From contig OX485803.1 of the NCBI GenBank assembly GCA_950295325.1, forward strand, positions 39,757,554 through 39,821,553: a stretch of 64,000 nucleotides of DNA, written 5' to 3'. This document shows positions 12,105-26,496 of this stretch, piece after piece (positions within the stretch are counted from its first letter, which is position 1; each line of letters begins with the position of its first letter). The translations under genes and the position numbers were made by a program. The notes under the pieces were generated by a model that searched no databases, was not told the origin of the DNA, and was given only the letters and a program-made list of their open reading frames with translations. This DNA comes from Polytrichum commune. Lineage: Eukaryota; Streptophyta; Polytrichopsida; Polytrichales; Polytrichaceae.

Positions 12105-14436
12105 TCAAAAAGAGAGGGAGTGAGAGGAGAGAGGAGAGGAGAGAAAGAGAGGGGGCACCCAAAACCACACACCCCTTAAACCCTCTCCTACATAGTAGGA
12201 TCTTATCCTATCCACTAAACCCTCACCCCTTAAACCAACAAGAGAAGGCCTCAATTCAAACAATTAAACCCAAGGCCCTTCCTCTTTCTTAACACACACA
12301 CTCTCAACTTAATTCAACCAACCCACTAATGCCGCTAAGCTTTTAATTAACCACACAAAATAAGCCTAAGGCCTAAAACATAAATCCACACCAAGCCTCA
12401 CTCTTTTTTATAATTTTTGATGTTTCAATAATGACCTCAAATGCAATTCTAAGTAAATCCAAAACATAAAACAAATACGAGCAACCATTTTGGGCTCATG
12501 CATTCGAAACATACTCTAAAAATCCCCTACACACAAGTTTTCTTCTTCTGTAAAATCAAGCAATACACGTACAATTTCAATGAAAAAAAATACAAGTGAC
12601 AATATGTATATGCAAAAAAAGCTACATTAATATATAGTCATTGGTTTGTGTCAATCGATTTATAGATAAAATTGGATTGCCATTCAATTGACTAAAGAAA
12701 TGTACATTTGAAAATTCTAGACTCCCCTACCTCTACATAAGCCATAATGGACTTTGCATTAGATTGAGATGGTATTTTAGCATTTTCATGTTCATCAATT
12801 AGAACATTCAAGGCGTGTCAAAGCTCACTTTGCAACTACACATCTTCATGTAATTCATTTTCAACCTATGACTACATCAATTTCTTCTCTATGACAACAT
12901 CCTTGTACATGTTTGAATTGTCTTCTCAAACACTACAATTTTCCTTTTCACCACCTTCTACACTAGGACCATCAATCAATATGTGATCATAATCACACTC
13001 CTCATCATGTTCCATACTTTCAAATAAATGAGCCTCAGTAGGTGACCCTACCATACAAGTACAAATGTTGTATATTGTCTAGAGGTCCTCCATACATGTA
13101 GTGACTACATTTATGTAGCATATGTATGTGTAGTACGGGAGGGTTCAAATTATTATCCCTTATGTGCACTCACGTATACTTATACGTGTTATGAACAATG
13201 CACCCCCCCCCCCCCGGTGTAGTTAAAGACCTTCATGTCATGCTTAAGGCTAGCCATATGTGTCTAAAAGTCATAATTACAAGGTTCATGCATGCCCTGC
13301 AAAAAATAATCTATATATTATGTATCCACATAAATTTACAAAACACCTGCCAAAGCAACTAAAGAAGTCATGTAGATCTTGCAGGTCCTCCAACTATTAG
13401 TGCCTCAACTCACAAAATAAGCGACTAAGTTGTTGAGCACCCACAAATGTTAGGTCAACAACTATCACCAATGCAAATTGTATAGATACCCGACCCAAGT
13501 AACAAGATGGAGGAGAAGTTGCGAAGATGGAGTAGGAATTATGAAAGTTGGAGGGGAGCTGAGGAGAGGTGCCATGGTGAGAGGCCAAGTTTCCCCTTAT
13601 GGGAACAACAACAAAGGCTCAAGTATTGAGAACGAGGCTTGGGAATAATACCAAAGGCTTGAGAACCGGGAACAAGGCTTAGGAACTAGCAATGACAACT
13701 TGGGAATGTAGGCGGTGGGAACTCAAGCAATTGTGAACTTAGGGAGCTTGGAAGCTTTAGTGATCCATTTATAATGGACTATGGATGAGGGGCATGCCTT
13801 TCATTACAATCAGTGAATTATAAGGAAAATTTGAGAGGTCATGACCAAGTAAATTTTAGAATTAAAGTTAGGATAATTGGACTTTTGTACGTAGCCTACA
13901 TAAATAATGGACCTACTTAATCCCATATATATAAGAAACCTTGATAATTGAAAAATTCAAGTCCATTTTATTCTTAAGACACTTAACCGTGACATTAGGA
14001 TCTTAAGGGAACATAATCTTGTACTACTTGAGCATCTAACCCTTTGAGAGGATTCTTTGAATTATAATTCATGCATTCCACACACTTAGAATATGAAACA
14101 TGAAATCCTATTGTGGTTACTTTAGGGTGTTCTTTGGACCCAAAGGGGTTCAAAGTATAATTGGAAGAAGATACCACTCCTCACCCTTAGAGTTAGCAAT
14201 TTTACCCCATCCTTTATGAAGCAAGCCATGACTTGCTACGATTTCAAGATAAGGTTTTGATATCTTAAATATCTAAGGTGTGACATTCATGCAACTAGTC
14301 AAGCAACGGTTTACACTGTTTGAGGTTGAAAGACCTTTTTGACCTAGGAGGAGACCTCAACAAATTGCACATAAACAAACACAATACCAACTTTCAAACC
14401 CATATTAAACTAAAAGCTCACAAGCATGGCACAATG
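12105..14436. other. Intergenic with a 13-C run
   Basis: No gene recognised. A C run occupies 13203-13215. Local near-repeats of 'GAGAAC(c)GaGGCTTGGGAA' occur near 13628-13690. Confidence 0.45.
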
Positions 14437-14890
14437 GCCATTTGATATACATTTGGTATACCTCCAAGAGGTGGTTTTTGAAAATAGTCAAAGTGACCAT
14501 GAAACATGATCCATTCGATGCCATGCAGGAAACCATGTAGACTTTACATCCATCTTGCATTCACATAATTTGTTGGTCCCTCAAGCGTAGTGTGAAGTGA
14601 ACTTGGACCGGCTCTGCCTTTTCCATCAATGAGAGTGCATTGGTCATGGGCCCTCAATCTCGTGTGTGAAATATATTGCAATGAGCAATGTTATTTGGGA
14701 CAATAGTTCAATTCCTCATAACTGATGTCTTAAACTATTCTAGGCTCAATAGTCAACATTGTTGGGGGACTTATATGACCACTGAATGAGTACAAAAATC
14801 TTCACATTGATAATGAACAATATTCTCATATGGGCTCCAACAAAGTATGAGACAAACAATCATTGGCACAATCTGGATTTGCTAATCATC
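14437..14890 (-). repeat. Dispersed repeat family, copy b
   Basis: 14437-14690 is the reverse complement of about 4090-4340 with scattered differences. 14740-14890 carries the block 'CAATAGTCAACATtgTTGGG', 'GACTTATATGACCA' and 'TTGATAATGAA', also found at 31500-31640 and 55110-55190. Non-coding. Confidence 0.65.
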
Positions 14891-16619
14891 TCAAAATAAT
14901 CACATTCATTTGCACATCCCTGGCTAGAATTGGCGCAGGGACAAGAAGTGTCCAAATTAGCCACATATACTACCTTAATTTATGATTTACACAAGACTGT
15001 GAAGAATGATTTCCCCTACCTAGCAATGTATACTTAGACTGCATCCAAAATATGGAATTAGAGTGCAACCCCTATAACTGATCCCAAAGAGTCAAAGATC
15101 GTCTTCACTTTGATGATTCATACAAGTTACATAACTAGGTGCTTATAGATGGAACTAGGTTCGGGAGGTGAGAAGTGGACTTACTAATGGATATCTCTTT
15201 TAAATAGATATATTATATGAGATTAAATTAATGTACCTCTGGAATTCCTCATAATCATAAATTATCGCGGCGATCAAGGTCATTAATTACCTACCAGGGC
15301 CATCAAAATCATTAATTACTGTCGGGGTCAAAGGTCTTAAACCACGACACAATTCTGACACTCATTTGTTAAAAAAATAAGATTGGTCCAGGATGACACT
15401 ACCTCCACAGTGGCTGCAAACCTTCATGACATGTGTGTTGGTCACTAAAAAGTGTTAGATTAGTGTTGTGAAAGTGTGGGAAAAGACCTGTCTTTCTAGT
15501 AGTATACACAAGCTTACAAAATCTGATTGATTTGAAATCAATGGTTATGGCCTCACATAACATTCATTCATTTGTCAAGAATAATGTTCATTAGTTTTCC
15601 TCAGCACACGAAGACACCGAATTTCAGGAAATAACTGTTATTTCCTGAAAGTCAGGCCATTCAGCCTCTGCTTTGATTGGGTAGAGTATGAGCACAAACA
15701 TGAATTGGTTACCATGTGGTCAGAAGTGGTGTTTAGGTGATATACAAAACTCATAAAGACTAGTCTCTTTACTCACAATCATAGAAATTTAATATCACAC
15801 CACCATCTCTCTCTCTCCAACCAAGCAATTCCAATACGCAAAACTTGCCTTGTTCTAAACAAATGAAAATTGGATAGTAAAATGTGAGCAAGTGCTTCCC
15901 CCCCCCCCCCCACCCACACACACACATATGGAAATTTTATTGTAAGACAATGCTTAAATAAAGCCCACTTCCTGCAAGATTGGCAATAAATCCTACCTAC
16001 GCTTGTTGTAATGGGACTTTTGAAGATAGGACCAACATGCTCAACTTCACATTGATATAATACCAGTGCTTGTTTTTCATCTTTCTATTTTCTTTGGATA
16101 GCACACCAAACTTGGTTATTGCTCAAATTTGCCACTGTGAAGAATACGTGCTTCCTCACACCGAGCACGAGAAGTAGTATCTCAAGGACAAAAGCGAAAT
16201 CTCCCCGAAACGGCCTTAAAAAAATCTATTCTAGTTCAATAGCTATTTTTAGAAGAGAAACATGTACCTCTTATGATAGTAAATCTATGTGTGCAGATGA
16301 CATGTTTGTAAAGTTGTTCCAAATGTTGTTCACAAAAATTTCAACTACCCATGTTTCCAAATCAAAAGATTGTATCATAAACATGCATGTTGGTATGGTC
16401 GGGCAGAGGTGGCTGTGTGGACAAACCATCCTACCAAACCTTTGTAGTGGTTGGGGATGACTATACAATAACTAAGCTAAAGAGTGTGCACAATGATGTC
16501 ATCTTCTGCTCTTCAAAAGAATAAAAGAAAAAGAAAAAGGAGAAAACACTAAAAAGCACACAAACAAAAAGAAGAAGAAATCGGGATGTGAAACTTTGAA
16601 GTTATCATTGAAATGCCTG
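14891..16619. other. Intergenic with a palindrome and a 14-C run
   Basis: No gene recognised. A 29-bp perfect palindrome at 15622-15650 has 14-bp arms (TTTCAGGAAATAAC) and a 1-nt centre. A C run at 15898-15911 is followed by a short CA tract. An open frame of 113 codons at 16119-16460 matches nothing I know. Confidence 0.5.
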
Positions 16620-17397
16620 ATTTCGAAATTCCATGCATTCTCATACTGTTCTCCCTCTTTAATATGACCCATTTGGGAAACACAAAAAAGTCGTATTGTT
16701 GAGGTGTCGTCTTCTCAATCATAGACAGATGGCGTAAAGTTGTCGTATTATTGAGGGAATACGAAAACATAAGTAATGTGAGCTTAAATTATATATACAA
16801 CGAGTTTAAGCAATATAGATGGTATGAAATAATAACTTATAACTCCAAACAAATACAAATATTCTCAAGAACTCTTGAAATAGGAGTCCAAAGATCTCCG
16901 GTGTTGCCTACCCAAGTTAACAACTATCATCTTATTTAAATTCCCTATTAACTTTTGAAAACTAATAATTTCATTAACACCAAAATATAAAGAGTTTTCT
17001 AATAAGAAACTAGACAACAATGATGTATGGCGTTTAGCATCAAGGTACTGGTGACACTATATCATCATGAGTACAAGGCAACATACTAGACATGAGACCA
17101 CTCTAACCCTAACCATGTCCATTCTACACTAGTAACCCTAATTTTATCATTAAGTTCCCAAGTAGTTCCCAAGTGAAAATGGATGTATTTTAGATGTACA
17201 TAACAAAAATAAAAAGAATTTTAGCATTCACTACCTCTTTAATATGACAAAACATAGATTCTAAATGTTGCATTATTGAGTGTCGTAGTTGTGTAAAAGA
17301 GGGAGTTTAGAACTAAAAAGTTTGGTCTCACAAAAATGTGTTGTAATATCGAGGGTATCGTATAAACCAATGTCGTATTAACGAGCGTAGACTGTAC
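16620..17397. mobile_element. Possible pogo/mariner-like remnant
   Basis: Right end reads 'GTCGTATTAACGAGCGTAGA' then CTGTA. In reverse this is TACAGTCTACGCTCGTTAAT followed by ACGAC, which resembles pogo/Tigger termini. Inside, 'CCTCTTTAATATGAC' and 'GTCGTATTrTTGAG' motifs recur at about 16650-16760 and 17230-17290. No transposase remains. The left boundary is uncertain. Confidence 0.35.
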
Positions 17398-17479
17398 TAC
17401 ATCCATTGTGTCCATCTAATTTAAGCCTATTACATGTTATAAAGTTGTGCATTGTCATTCAAGAGTCAACATGATATAA

Positions 17480-17947
17480 GGGCTACTTTACACCTAGAGG
17501 CCGATTGCATGAAATTTCAGCCATTTTTGGGTTGGAGGCCGGCCTCAACTACACATTATAATAAGATTATAATGGGGGTCAAATTTTCCATATGTAAAGG
17601 CCGATTCAATAAATCTAGCATAATCCAACAGATCTAGCATAATCTAGGATAGAGTCGTCCATATTTCCACATAATCCAATAGATATAGTTCGTTGAAAAA
17701 TCATATTTTATTTTTAAAAATGTTTTTTTAATTGAAATGTGACATTGGCCCTCCATTTTGGGTGCACCCAATTCAACAAGCTCGGGCCGTGTCATACCAT
17801 GCATTTTTTCATTAAAAAATTCATACCACCAAATCAGCATGCCTCTAGGTGTAAAGGGGTTGGGACCGATTTCAACCTTTTGGCACAAGTGAATATTCCA
17901 AGCCTCTTACACAACGAATTGGCCCGGCTCTAGGTGTAAAGCGGCCC
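17480..17947 (+). mobile_element. TIR element, better-preserved copy
   Basis: Left end GGGCtaCTTTACACCTAGAG and right end (reverse complement) GGGCcgCTTTACACCTAGAG form terminal inverted repeats. Flanks TAA (left) and AAA (right) would be a degraded 3-bp duplication of the PIF/Harbinger type; this is weak. An inverted diverged copy lies at 536-1060. No coding capacity. Confidence 0.75.
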
Positions 17948-20530
17948 AAAGGCTACAAGGCAGCAAGAGCTTTTCTTGAGGCGGGGGTTCTAATGAGTGC
18001 ATAACCAACCCATGGGGACCCACGACCCTTGATCCTAATGAACTCTAAAAATATGTTAAATCAACTAAAGGATTGGTTCAAGCACTTTCTATTTTAATTA
18101 GTGTGAATCTCACTATAAGCTATTCATCATGAACCAACATTGGTTTTCATTTTGTGACTACAATTTTTAATTTTTAATGGCGTGCATTATACCATTGATA
18201 GGTATTTTGAGACCTTTCCAATGGTATACTATATGCCCCTCAAATTCCTCAAATTTAAATAATTAAACCAAAAAACAAACCAAAAAACTTGCAGTCGTTT
18301 GACGACTGCAGATCAAGCTAGTCAAAAGAACCGCAAGCGATTTTGGTTGTAATTTTTTTGGACATAGTTTTCCACTAGTAATAATAGGGGACATCAAGAT
18401 CCACCTAAATATTACATTAAGGAAGCTAAGAGTTTTACGGTTGGCAAACTTGCACGACAACTTTATAACCAAGATCATGATTTAAATTTCTATGTTGGGA
18501 AGGCTTATAAATTTCTAGACCATGACCCTAGAATTTTTGTGCAAAGTCAATGTGAGGAGCCGCATTGACTTAGCTACTGTAAGATGCCTAATGTAGATGG
18601 ACCATGTGGTGGCACGGGGAGGTCACTTGTTAAAATTGTAGAAACAATGTGCGATAAAAAATAAGGTCTAATATATTCATTGTAAATTTTTTTTGCAAAA
18701 AACGTACATATTATATAGGGGGTTTTTAAATAATGAAACATGTTTAAATGTAAAATATCATCACATGTAATAGCCTCTCTTATGTAGTCAGTACATGTAA
18801 AATAACGTGGAAACAATTACTAGGGGTAGTGGGTCTAGGGTAGGGTCTGTGCTAGTGGATGAAAAAATAAAAAATTCTCTTGAAAATGCTTGGATGGATG
18901 ACTTTGCATGCTGGCTTGCTTGAGCGTTACTGAACCAACGGTTCCAATGGAGAGTTAATGGTCTCTACCCACGTGCCAGGAGGGAAAATTTTGGCGCTTT
19001 GCTTGGCTTTATTTCACAATCTAAGACAATGCTTCAATTGCATGCCTTTGCCTTAGGTTTATTAAATTGATTTAGTTCATGTGAGTTTAGCATTGTGGCT
19101 GAACTTCATAATTCATGATTGTAAGAAGAGGAATGTCCTTCATGAAAAAAAAGTCGCTTACAAAACCCAAAAAAATGGGGTGTACGAAATAAAATGCGGG
19201 TTAAGAAAAAAAATTGGACAACAGTTGGGCTCTGAGAAAAAAATAAAAATTGGGGTAAAGTCAAAAAAATTGGTTACTTGGAATGTAAGAAAAAAATGCA
19301 GTATATTTAAAAAATAAGGTATTTTTAAATCATTCCATCAAAAATTTATAATGACTAATAGGGTGTATTAAAATACAAGCATTTACCTTTATTTTGAAAA
19401 ATACCATACCTTATAATATTTTTTGCAAGGTAAATAGCCCCCTGATAAATAAGTCCTAAGTGCACGTGTATGCATCAATTAAAGAGGGAGTGACCTCCCC
19501 ATGTGTGGTGGTGGAGTGGGGGGGGTGAGCTCGTAGATTGTTGGAGATCTGAAATTAGGGATAATATTAAGAGTGTTTAGATATTTCCAACCCCCTAAGG
19601 GGGGATTTTCATATACTTTATTGGCATGTATCATTGACATGAATTTGTTTGTAAAAAATTATATATTTATCAACCCTTTGTTATGATACACCATTCTTCT
19701 ATCTTGAATACCAACAATTGTTGACTCTTCTCCCCTTTTCCATATGTTGATCCACATATGGAGTCGACTATTAAGTAACCAATCAACTCCAAGATCAACT
19801 ACTATGAGAGTAGTCAACTCCCTAATTGACTACTAAAGGATGCAATAGACCACCTAAACTACTGCTAAGTGAGCAATTGACTACTACTGTGGATGTCAAC
19901 TAAAGATATGATTGTTCAAATAAGTAGTTCGTTAGAAGGCCCACTCCTTATATGTAGTAGACTTTAGTTGTGACAATTGGTTACACAGTCAATGGATCCC
20001 AATAGCAATCAATGTCCTAGTCGACTACTCAAAAAAACAATGGATTAGAAGGCCAACTGCTTATGTGTAATCAAGTGCAAAGTTGATTGGTGATGGGAGA
20101 AATCGACTAGATAGGTGACTAGAGACTTGATTGCTCCCATTGGCAGTCAAGTTTTGTGGTGAAGCTATTAAAAAAAACACCACGTGATAAATGAAATTGT
20201 CATCATTGTAACATCCTTTGGGCATCATGCCCAAACATGATACCATCACATCATTTGTGACATGACGTGACAATCAAAGGTTGCTTCATGTCCATTTTCA
20301 CATCCTTACTATGAATTGCAACTTTGGTGTCTTAACTCTCACAAGGGATATTCCAGTATCCAACAACCCACATGTGGGCTCTAAACAACCATTGATCCTC
20401 GATATAATTCTAGAATTTTTTAATTTTTAATTTAATTTTTTGTCTAGGGTAGGGATAGAGATAAGGGTATATCCCCGACATGTTTGACGGCGGAGATTTG
20501 GGCTATGTCTATATCCCTACCCAAATGGCC
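17948..20530. other. Intergenic with a small stem-loop
   Basis: No gene recognised. A perfect 9-bp hairpin, TGCAGTCGT / ACGACTGCA with a 3-nt loop, lies at 18290-18310. A-rich stretches near 19140-19310 give a spurious lysine-rich frame. 19740-20100 contains many copies of 'TcGACTAcT'/'AGTAGTC' with no clear period. Confidence 0.5.
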
Positions 20531-20866
20531 TTGGGGGGGGGGGGGCAGTGTCTTAAAAATTAAGGATATAGGTGCGAACAACCACTATTTTATAGGGGGG
20601 TATTACTTTCAATTCTCTTCTTTTTCACATCCTATCATTATGTAAATTTCTACTTTGGGTTAATAGAAAAATAGCTTGCATTACTTATAATTCCAAATTA
20701 CCTATTATTCCATACCCTATAGTACTTTAAAGATGTCCAGTGCCATTTTTGATACCCTATATTACTCTTAAGTCCATTTATAATTTTTAGCCCCCATGTT
20801 TTTAAAATACCCTATCATTTGTTCGCACGTATATTGCTACTCCAACCAATGACTACCCCCCCCGAG
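20531..20866. mobile_element. G-run-ended MITE, copy 2
   Basis: Near-identical to 1804-2146. Starts TT plus 13 G, ends with 8 C plus GAG. Direct repeats CAAATGGCC flank it (20522-20530 and 20867-20875), a 9-bp target-site duplication. Together the copies give a consensus terminus CTC followed by eight or more G and then TAGT. Confidence 0.82.
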
Positions 20867-22494
20867 CAAATGGCCCAAATCTATGTTGTCAAACATGTCC
20901 GCCCCTCCCTGTCATACATGATGTTGCCCATGTGTTTGAGGATTGTGGATCACAACTCCCCATCTTTGATTTTGATGTAGGTTTGATTTTGCCACAATCA
21001 TTTTACATGCTAAGGGCACAAGAATATGCACACATTAATCCAAATAGATATGTCATGACAGGCCAATGTTAGTGTTTTGCGCCCAATGTTTTGTTATAGA
21101 CAACCAAGGAGTTTAGTTTAGTGTTTTACAACAATATTTGGGAGCACAACAAGTGTACAAAGTGGATATGCAAACAATGGGCAAGAAATGAATGGACAAG
21201 GGCATGGATGGTGTTTGATTGCGTTGATGTCACCCACAGTATAGTCCACAATGAACGTGTTGGGATGCCAATCACTCTAGACGTTCAAGAGCCTTCCATT
21301 CAACCTTCAAAACCAAGGTGTCAAATCCCTCTCTCTGGATGTGGATGTGATGCAATATGCCAGTGGGATTCCATTTTGCCACTCATCAAGTACCATCAAC
21401 ACACACACACACGCACGCACATATATATATGGAAAAGATTGTTCCACGGGGTGAAGGAAATGTGAACTCGTTTTTATATCATTCATCTCAAATGTTGCGT
21501 CTAGAGCGATTCCACTCATGTGTCCATGTCTCAACATCATCTTCATTTGTCTTTTGGTTTATATACGAATAGTGAAAAGCATGTTGTCCCCATTTAATGC
21601 ACCTCCTTCAAGTTTAGCAATCTCTTTGTATAAAACATCCAAGCATTTTTGTCAAAAACAATTGCGCACTTAATCGGGATGCGTACTTAAACGGGTGCAT
21701 ACTTAAGCGGGAGATTACTATATTTTATCGGTTATAGATGCCTCCACTTTAGGTCGGGGTCTAATCAGCCATTGAGCCAACGATGCTAGTGATTGCCTAT
21801 GCCTACCCCTTCTCCCCCTTAAGAAAGAGTGTGGAGGGGGTAGCTAGGTTCCGTATTGCTATGGCTCTAATTACCATGGCACAATCCCCCATTTAACACG
21901 GCACTAAATTAGGTATTTAGTGTAGGTCCGTACTGATAGCGGGCCACACTAGTGGTCGTCATTGGTATCACTCGTGGCTTACTTAATTTGCACCCAAACA
22001 CCAGCTTAGCTTAACTTATGTATCAAAGTTGAGCACGGAATAGCATCATTTCTGGCCCTCTCTATCAGTACCTAAGTTACTGTAAAGCATTGTATGCCAT
22101 TGCTCAATTTCAGGGCTTCCTTTGCCCACCAAATACTAATTTATTATGAAGAACGTGCACATTTTGCTCTCAATTCCGTGCTGGCTCTTGAAGCCAGTGG
22201 TTGTTATATAGGGCAGGTCCACAAAACTATCACATCAGTACCTATTATTACATTAGGGCCTTTTTACACACATGACCAAGGGCTGTGAGAGAAAATGATT
22301 CCGAATTAGTGTTTTGCTTCAATCATCTTTTGTTGGCTCTGTCTGTAGGACAGAGGCTATGCATCAACTTCTTCGTTTCAAGAGCAAATTTCCTAACCAC
22401 TTTGCGTTCACACTTGGACGTTACTTGTTCTTGTTATGTTTGGTCCACTTTATTTAATGTGGATGTTAACTATAATTATATATGTATATGTATA

Positions 22495-22528
<34 letters not shown>

Positions 22529-23908
22529 ATTTCTCCCTAAAATGCATTGAAAGAAATCTAGTTAACTATAGTTATTTCGGCAGTTCTTGATTGTTTATTT
22601 TAAAATTTTCGGGTGATATCAAAATCCTTGACCTGCATTTGAGAAGAAGGTGCACAAAATCCAAAAAAGGTTTGGTATAGTAAATAGCAATGGATTGGCA
22701 TGAGCAAAGTGGACAGCTATACTTGTAGTCTTTCATAATAAAGGACAGAGCCTCATGGTTCTACCATTTTCTTGTTATAATTAGAAGGTGATATTTCTCC
22801 TCCAACATGGCCATTGTCATTTTTTGTTGAGACAATCTAATTGAGTTCTCTCACTGCAAAATCTAAGTGACCAACAAACAAGATTTATTTTGGACCTGTA
22901 GGAATTCATGTTACTTCTATGTCACTTTCTCATCCGTTTACTAACATGGTAGGCTTCAATTTTTGGCGACCCTGTGTGAAACAAAGTGCCACTCATTTCT
23001 TAACCAGTGAGAGAATTTTAAAAACGGTGGTCATGGTCTGTGGTCACAAGTGTAAACCTACCCTTAGGCACCAGGTCCGAATAACTTGGGGCCAACACCA
23101 CCAAGTACACAAAGGAATGCCGCATCACTGCCACTTCTATTTTTCATACCTTGGACCCACACCTTAGTGCAAACTTGGGTCTTTTGTCTTTGGGGGTTAA
23201 ATCCTTTGTTAAAACCATATATCGCCCGCCTGTCTTATCTTTAAATCAGTACCTCTATGTATTACATTTTGGTGGGGAAAAGAGTACATACACACGAGAA
23301 ACTTTAACTATAAACATCCTGATCCTGACCTGGAAACTTCAAGCCAATCGCTATACTTTGCACCATTCACAATACCCTGAGGATGGCCTACATTGTACAT
23401 GAAACCAATCTCCATATCCTAGGTAGACCATAGAAAATGTCTAGCCTAAACCCCACCTTACTTCATCTAATCTCTTATCTACGAATGTCCTTCTTGTAAA
23501 TTTCTCATTGTGCTCCATTTTGTATAGGGCATTCCCCAAATTTCCTTTGTATATTTTGTATTTCATTGTCATGATTAATGGTTAAGTGATATTTTGTGCA
23601 CCCACATGCTACAATATGATCAAGTAAAGTGCACCCCCTGGGGTCTTGGACCCTATTCTAACTTGCCCTTGAGTCAAGGTTTTGTTTGCAGCCAAAGGAT
23701 GATTCATTTAGATATGTGCACTGTAACATATGATCTGTACTTAGACAAAAAGAAGACGACATGTGCTACAATGAGATTGGACTATGTGTTCATAATATGG
23801 ATACTATTCTTTGTTCAATTGTTGCCACAATTGAGAGAGACTATGTGATCACTTAAAGAGAAAGATAATCTTCACTTTGTCCTCATGTAGCTTCTACATC
23901 TTGTGAAA
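20867..23908. other. Intergenic with microsatellites
   Basis: No gene recognised. (CA)n/(TA)n occurs at 21402-21430, and (TATG/TG)n followed by (TA)n at 22476-22528. 21666-21716 carries three 'CTTAAnCGGG' repeats that resemble subterminal repeats of pogo/mariner elements. Confidence 0.5.
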
Positions 23909-24283
23909 CTACACTAAATATTGTATTTAGTGTCACCAATTCTATTTGTCTTGCTCAATACTAATTGTAAACCACCCACGTAGTGTCACTAACTCTAAAT
24001 GTAAACGAAAAATATTTGTCACTCCTTTTAAAAAAAATTGGACATTAGAGATTTACAAAGTTGCAATTACTATCACTTACTAAGTGAGTTTTCATTTGAT
24101 ATTTATCATCCATGACAATAATGCATCACATAGATGCTTGGATGTAGAATATACCGCAAGAAAATGAACTAAAAGCAAATTGGGATGACAGTAGTTGTAA
24201 ACTTATGCATAAGACGTGTCATTAGATAAGTTACCACAATGACATAAAATATCATATGACACTAAATACAATATTTAGTGTAG
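23909..24283. mobile_element. 375-bp MITE with perfect 27-bp TIRs that are palindromes
   Basis: 23909-23935 and 24257-24283 are perfect reverse complements. Within each, CACTAAATA and TATTTAGTG are separated by 3 nt, so each end can fold on itself. TA borders the inner palindrome on both outer sides. Non-coding, AT-rich interior. Related elements lie at 3389-3611, 28062-28470 and 32536-33094. Confidence 0.85.
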
Positions 24284-26496
24284 CAATGACACCTTGCGTA
24301 GTTCACAATCGCTAACTGGATGAGACAATTCTAGATATGAGCCAACGGTCAAAATTGTTTGTGGAGTTGAAAGTGATCATATTAAGACCATGTACCTTAT
24401 CAAATACAAGCAAGAAATATTATTGATACTCTTGAAGCCCATAGTCATCCCTTCATTAGTCTTAAGGTAGATGAGGCTAATGTGGACACCTTTAACTTTG
24501 TGGAATCATCTAGCCGATGGATTTGAGCATTAGAAGCTTGAGCATGTTAGCAATTGCGATTCAGGATCAAAGAATTTGAAACCACAAAAATTGGAGTTGT
24601 GGAAGGTGTTGATATAGGCTCCAAGATCAAAGATTCTTTGCTTCCCAATGTGATGTTTAGGGGGAACTCTTTAATCGTTCAATGCACGGGGGGATCACAC
24701 CCTGTTACATTTTGTAACCACGTGCGATAATGGGGTATTTAATTGGGGGGGTATTTATGCACCTCTCGGTATTTTATCCCTCCCTATTTGTAGATTTAAA
24801 GTTGCTTTGACATATTTTTAAGCACCCTATGTTTATTTGTAATTTTTTGGAGGGACCAATTTTTAGCATCATATTTTTTTAATAAATTGTATAGGTACCA
24901 AATAATGAACAAAATACTATAGCATTGCAAAATCGACTATGTGAGCAACAAACGTTCCATATCATCCATCTTGTCATTTAATCGGTTTCAATTAATTATA
25001 CCAATGCTAAAGCATTCAAAGTACCATTCAAAATACAATCAATAACACTTGGACTTTAGTTAAAAGATTACCAATGAATATGGAGATGACAAAATGTACA
25101 AGCTAACATAGACAAGTTGTAAACACGGATAGAACAAAACAAGAAATATAATCAATTGTCATAAGACATGAAAATTTTGCATAATTATCTACTCCAAAAC
25201 AAAAGATTGCATTCAATTGAAAAAACTAAATACACAAATTGAAAACATTTACTTTAATTGTGTTCACAAACACATTCAACCTTGTACCAAATATTTACAA
25301 TGTGAAGGGTTAGGATATAACTATGCACCCTCCAATACATGTCAAGGTACATATCAATATCCTCTCTTATGTCATGATAAGACAATTTTTTTGGAAAGGT
25401 TTAACACCAATGATGACAAAGAGCTAAAACTAATTGTTGGCATGAGGCGGACATACCTCACGAGAGCGAAGCAAGCCGAATCTTTGGCGCTTGTGAAACA
25501 CCCTGTGTGAATGCTGTGAATGCTATGGAACAAAGAAGAAAGCTCCAAAAAATGTGTCTTATCTACCGCCTTTGTGCCACGCTTCACCAATGCAAGACCT
25601 CCTACCCAAACGCTTCACCACCTTCACACCACTATGCTTGTCCAAACCCTAAGCAAACCCAAAGGCCGTTGAGAAGTTACAACATTCCTTCCCGCAAAAA
25701 AATCCACAACGTTTCCCTCCAAACTAACGCGTTTCATTCAAATTTGGACAGAATTACACAATTCTTCATCCAAGTAGTCTAACCCATAATTATTTTATTG
25801 ATTCTACTACACACATTTGGGGGGATCCAATATCTATAATCTTGTTTTTTTCTACTGATTACTAAAATGAAGGAATTATTCACCGCCTTATTTTACATAT
25901 AAACATGTAGGGGACATATTTCCAAAGCTATGGTAGATCTAATGAATGTATAAATTTTACCCTCAACGAATTAAATTGACCCTATTTTTTTATCTCACGT
26001 GGTTTCTAAAATTCCGATAGTCACCTCCCCGTGGTTCAATGTTGTGTAAGTGGCACGTTCTACATGGGTCATTTGCCAATGAAAACCAAGTTTGATGCCA
26101 ATATTGGTTGTGTCATGTCTCTAAAGTGGTCACATCTAAGATAAAATGTTGCCGAATTATTTTTTCATTATAGATTACCCACAATACAACTTGGTCAGCA
26201 CCTCTCAAACACATGCCACCTCCTAATTTGCCCACCTCAGGCACTAAAAATTCACTATATTCGGTAATTGGAGATTTTTTCATGATTTTGAGACTACTTA
26301 AGAACATGGTTTTCAAATAAAAAACAACAAAAACTCAAATATATATTCAATGTGACTTAATAAACCGATTTGCGTGGGCGGCACTAACCAATTTGGCACA
26401 AATATATGTTATCAAAATAAGAAATTGGACCAAATATTAAGCCATTTACATATACTTTGAGACTTTCCAAAGTCTCCGATTAACGAATATAGTGAT
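24284..26496. other. Intergenic, nothing recognised
   Basis: Short frames only. 24725-24760 has a small G run followed by TATTTATGCACC, possibly another eroded G-run-type terminus. 25440-25780 has somewhat higher GC content but matches no family. Confidence 0.45.

Noticed and set aside
11894-12292. 132-codon frame with 20-aa repeats
   Set aside because: A consequence of the 60-bp minisatellite period; flanks show no gene.
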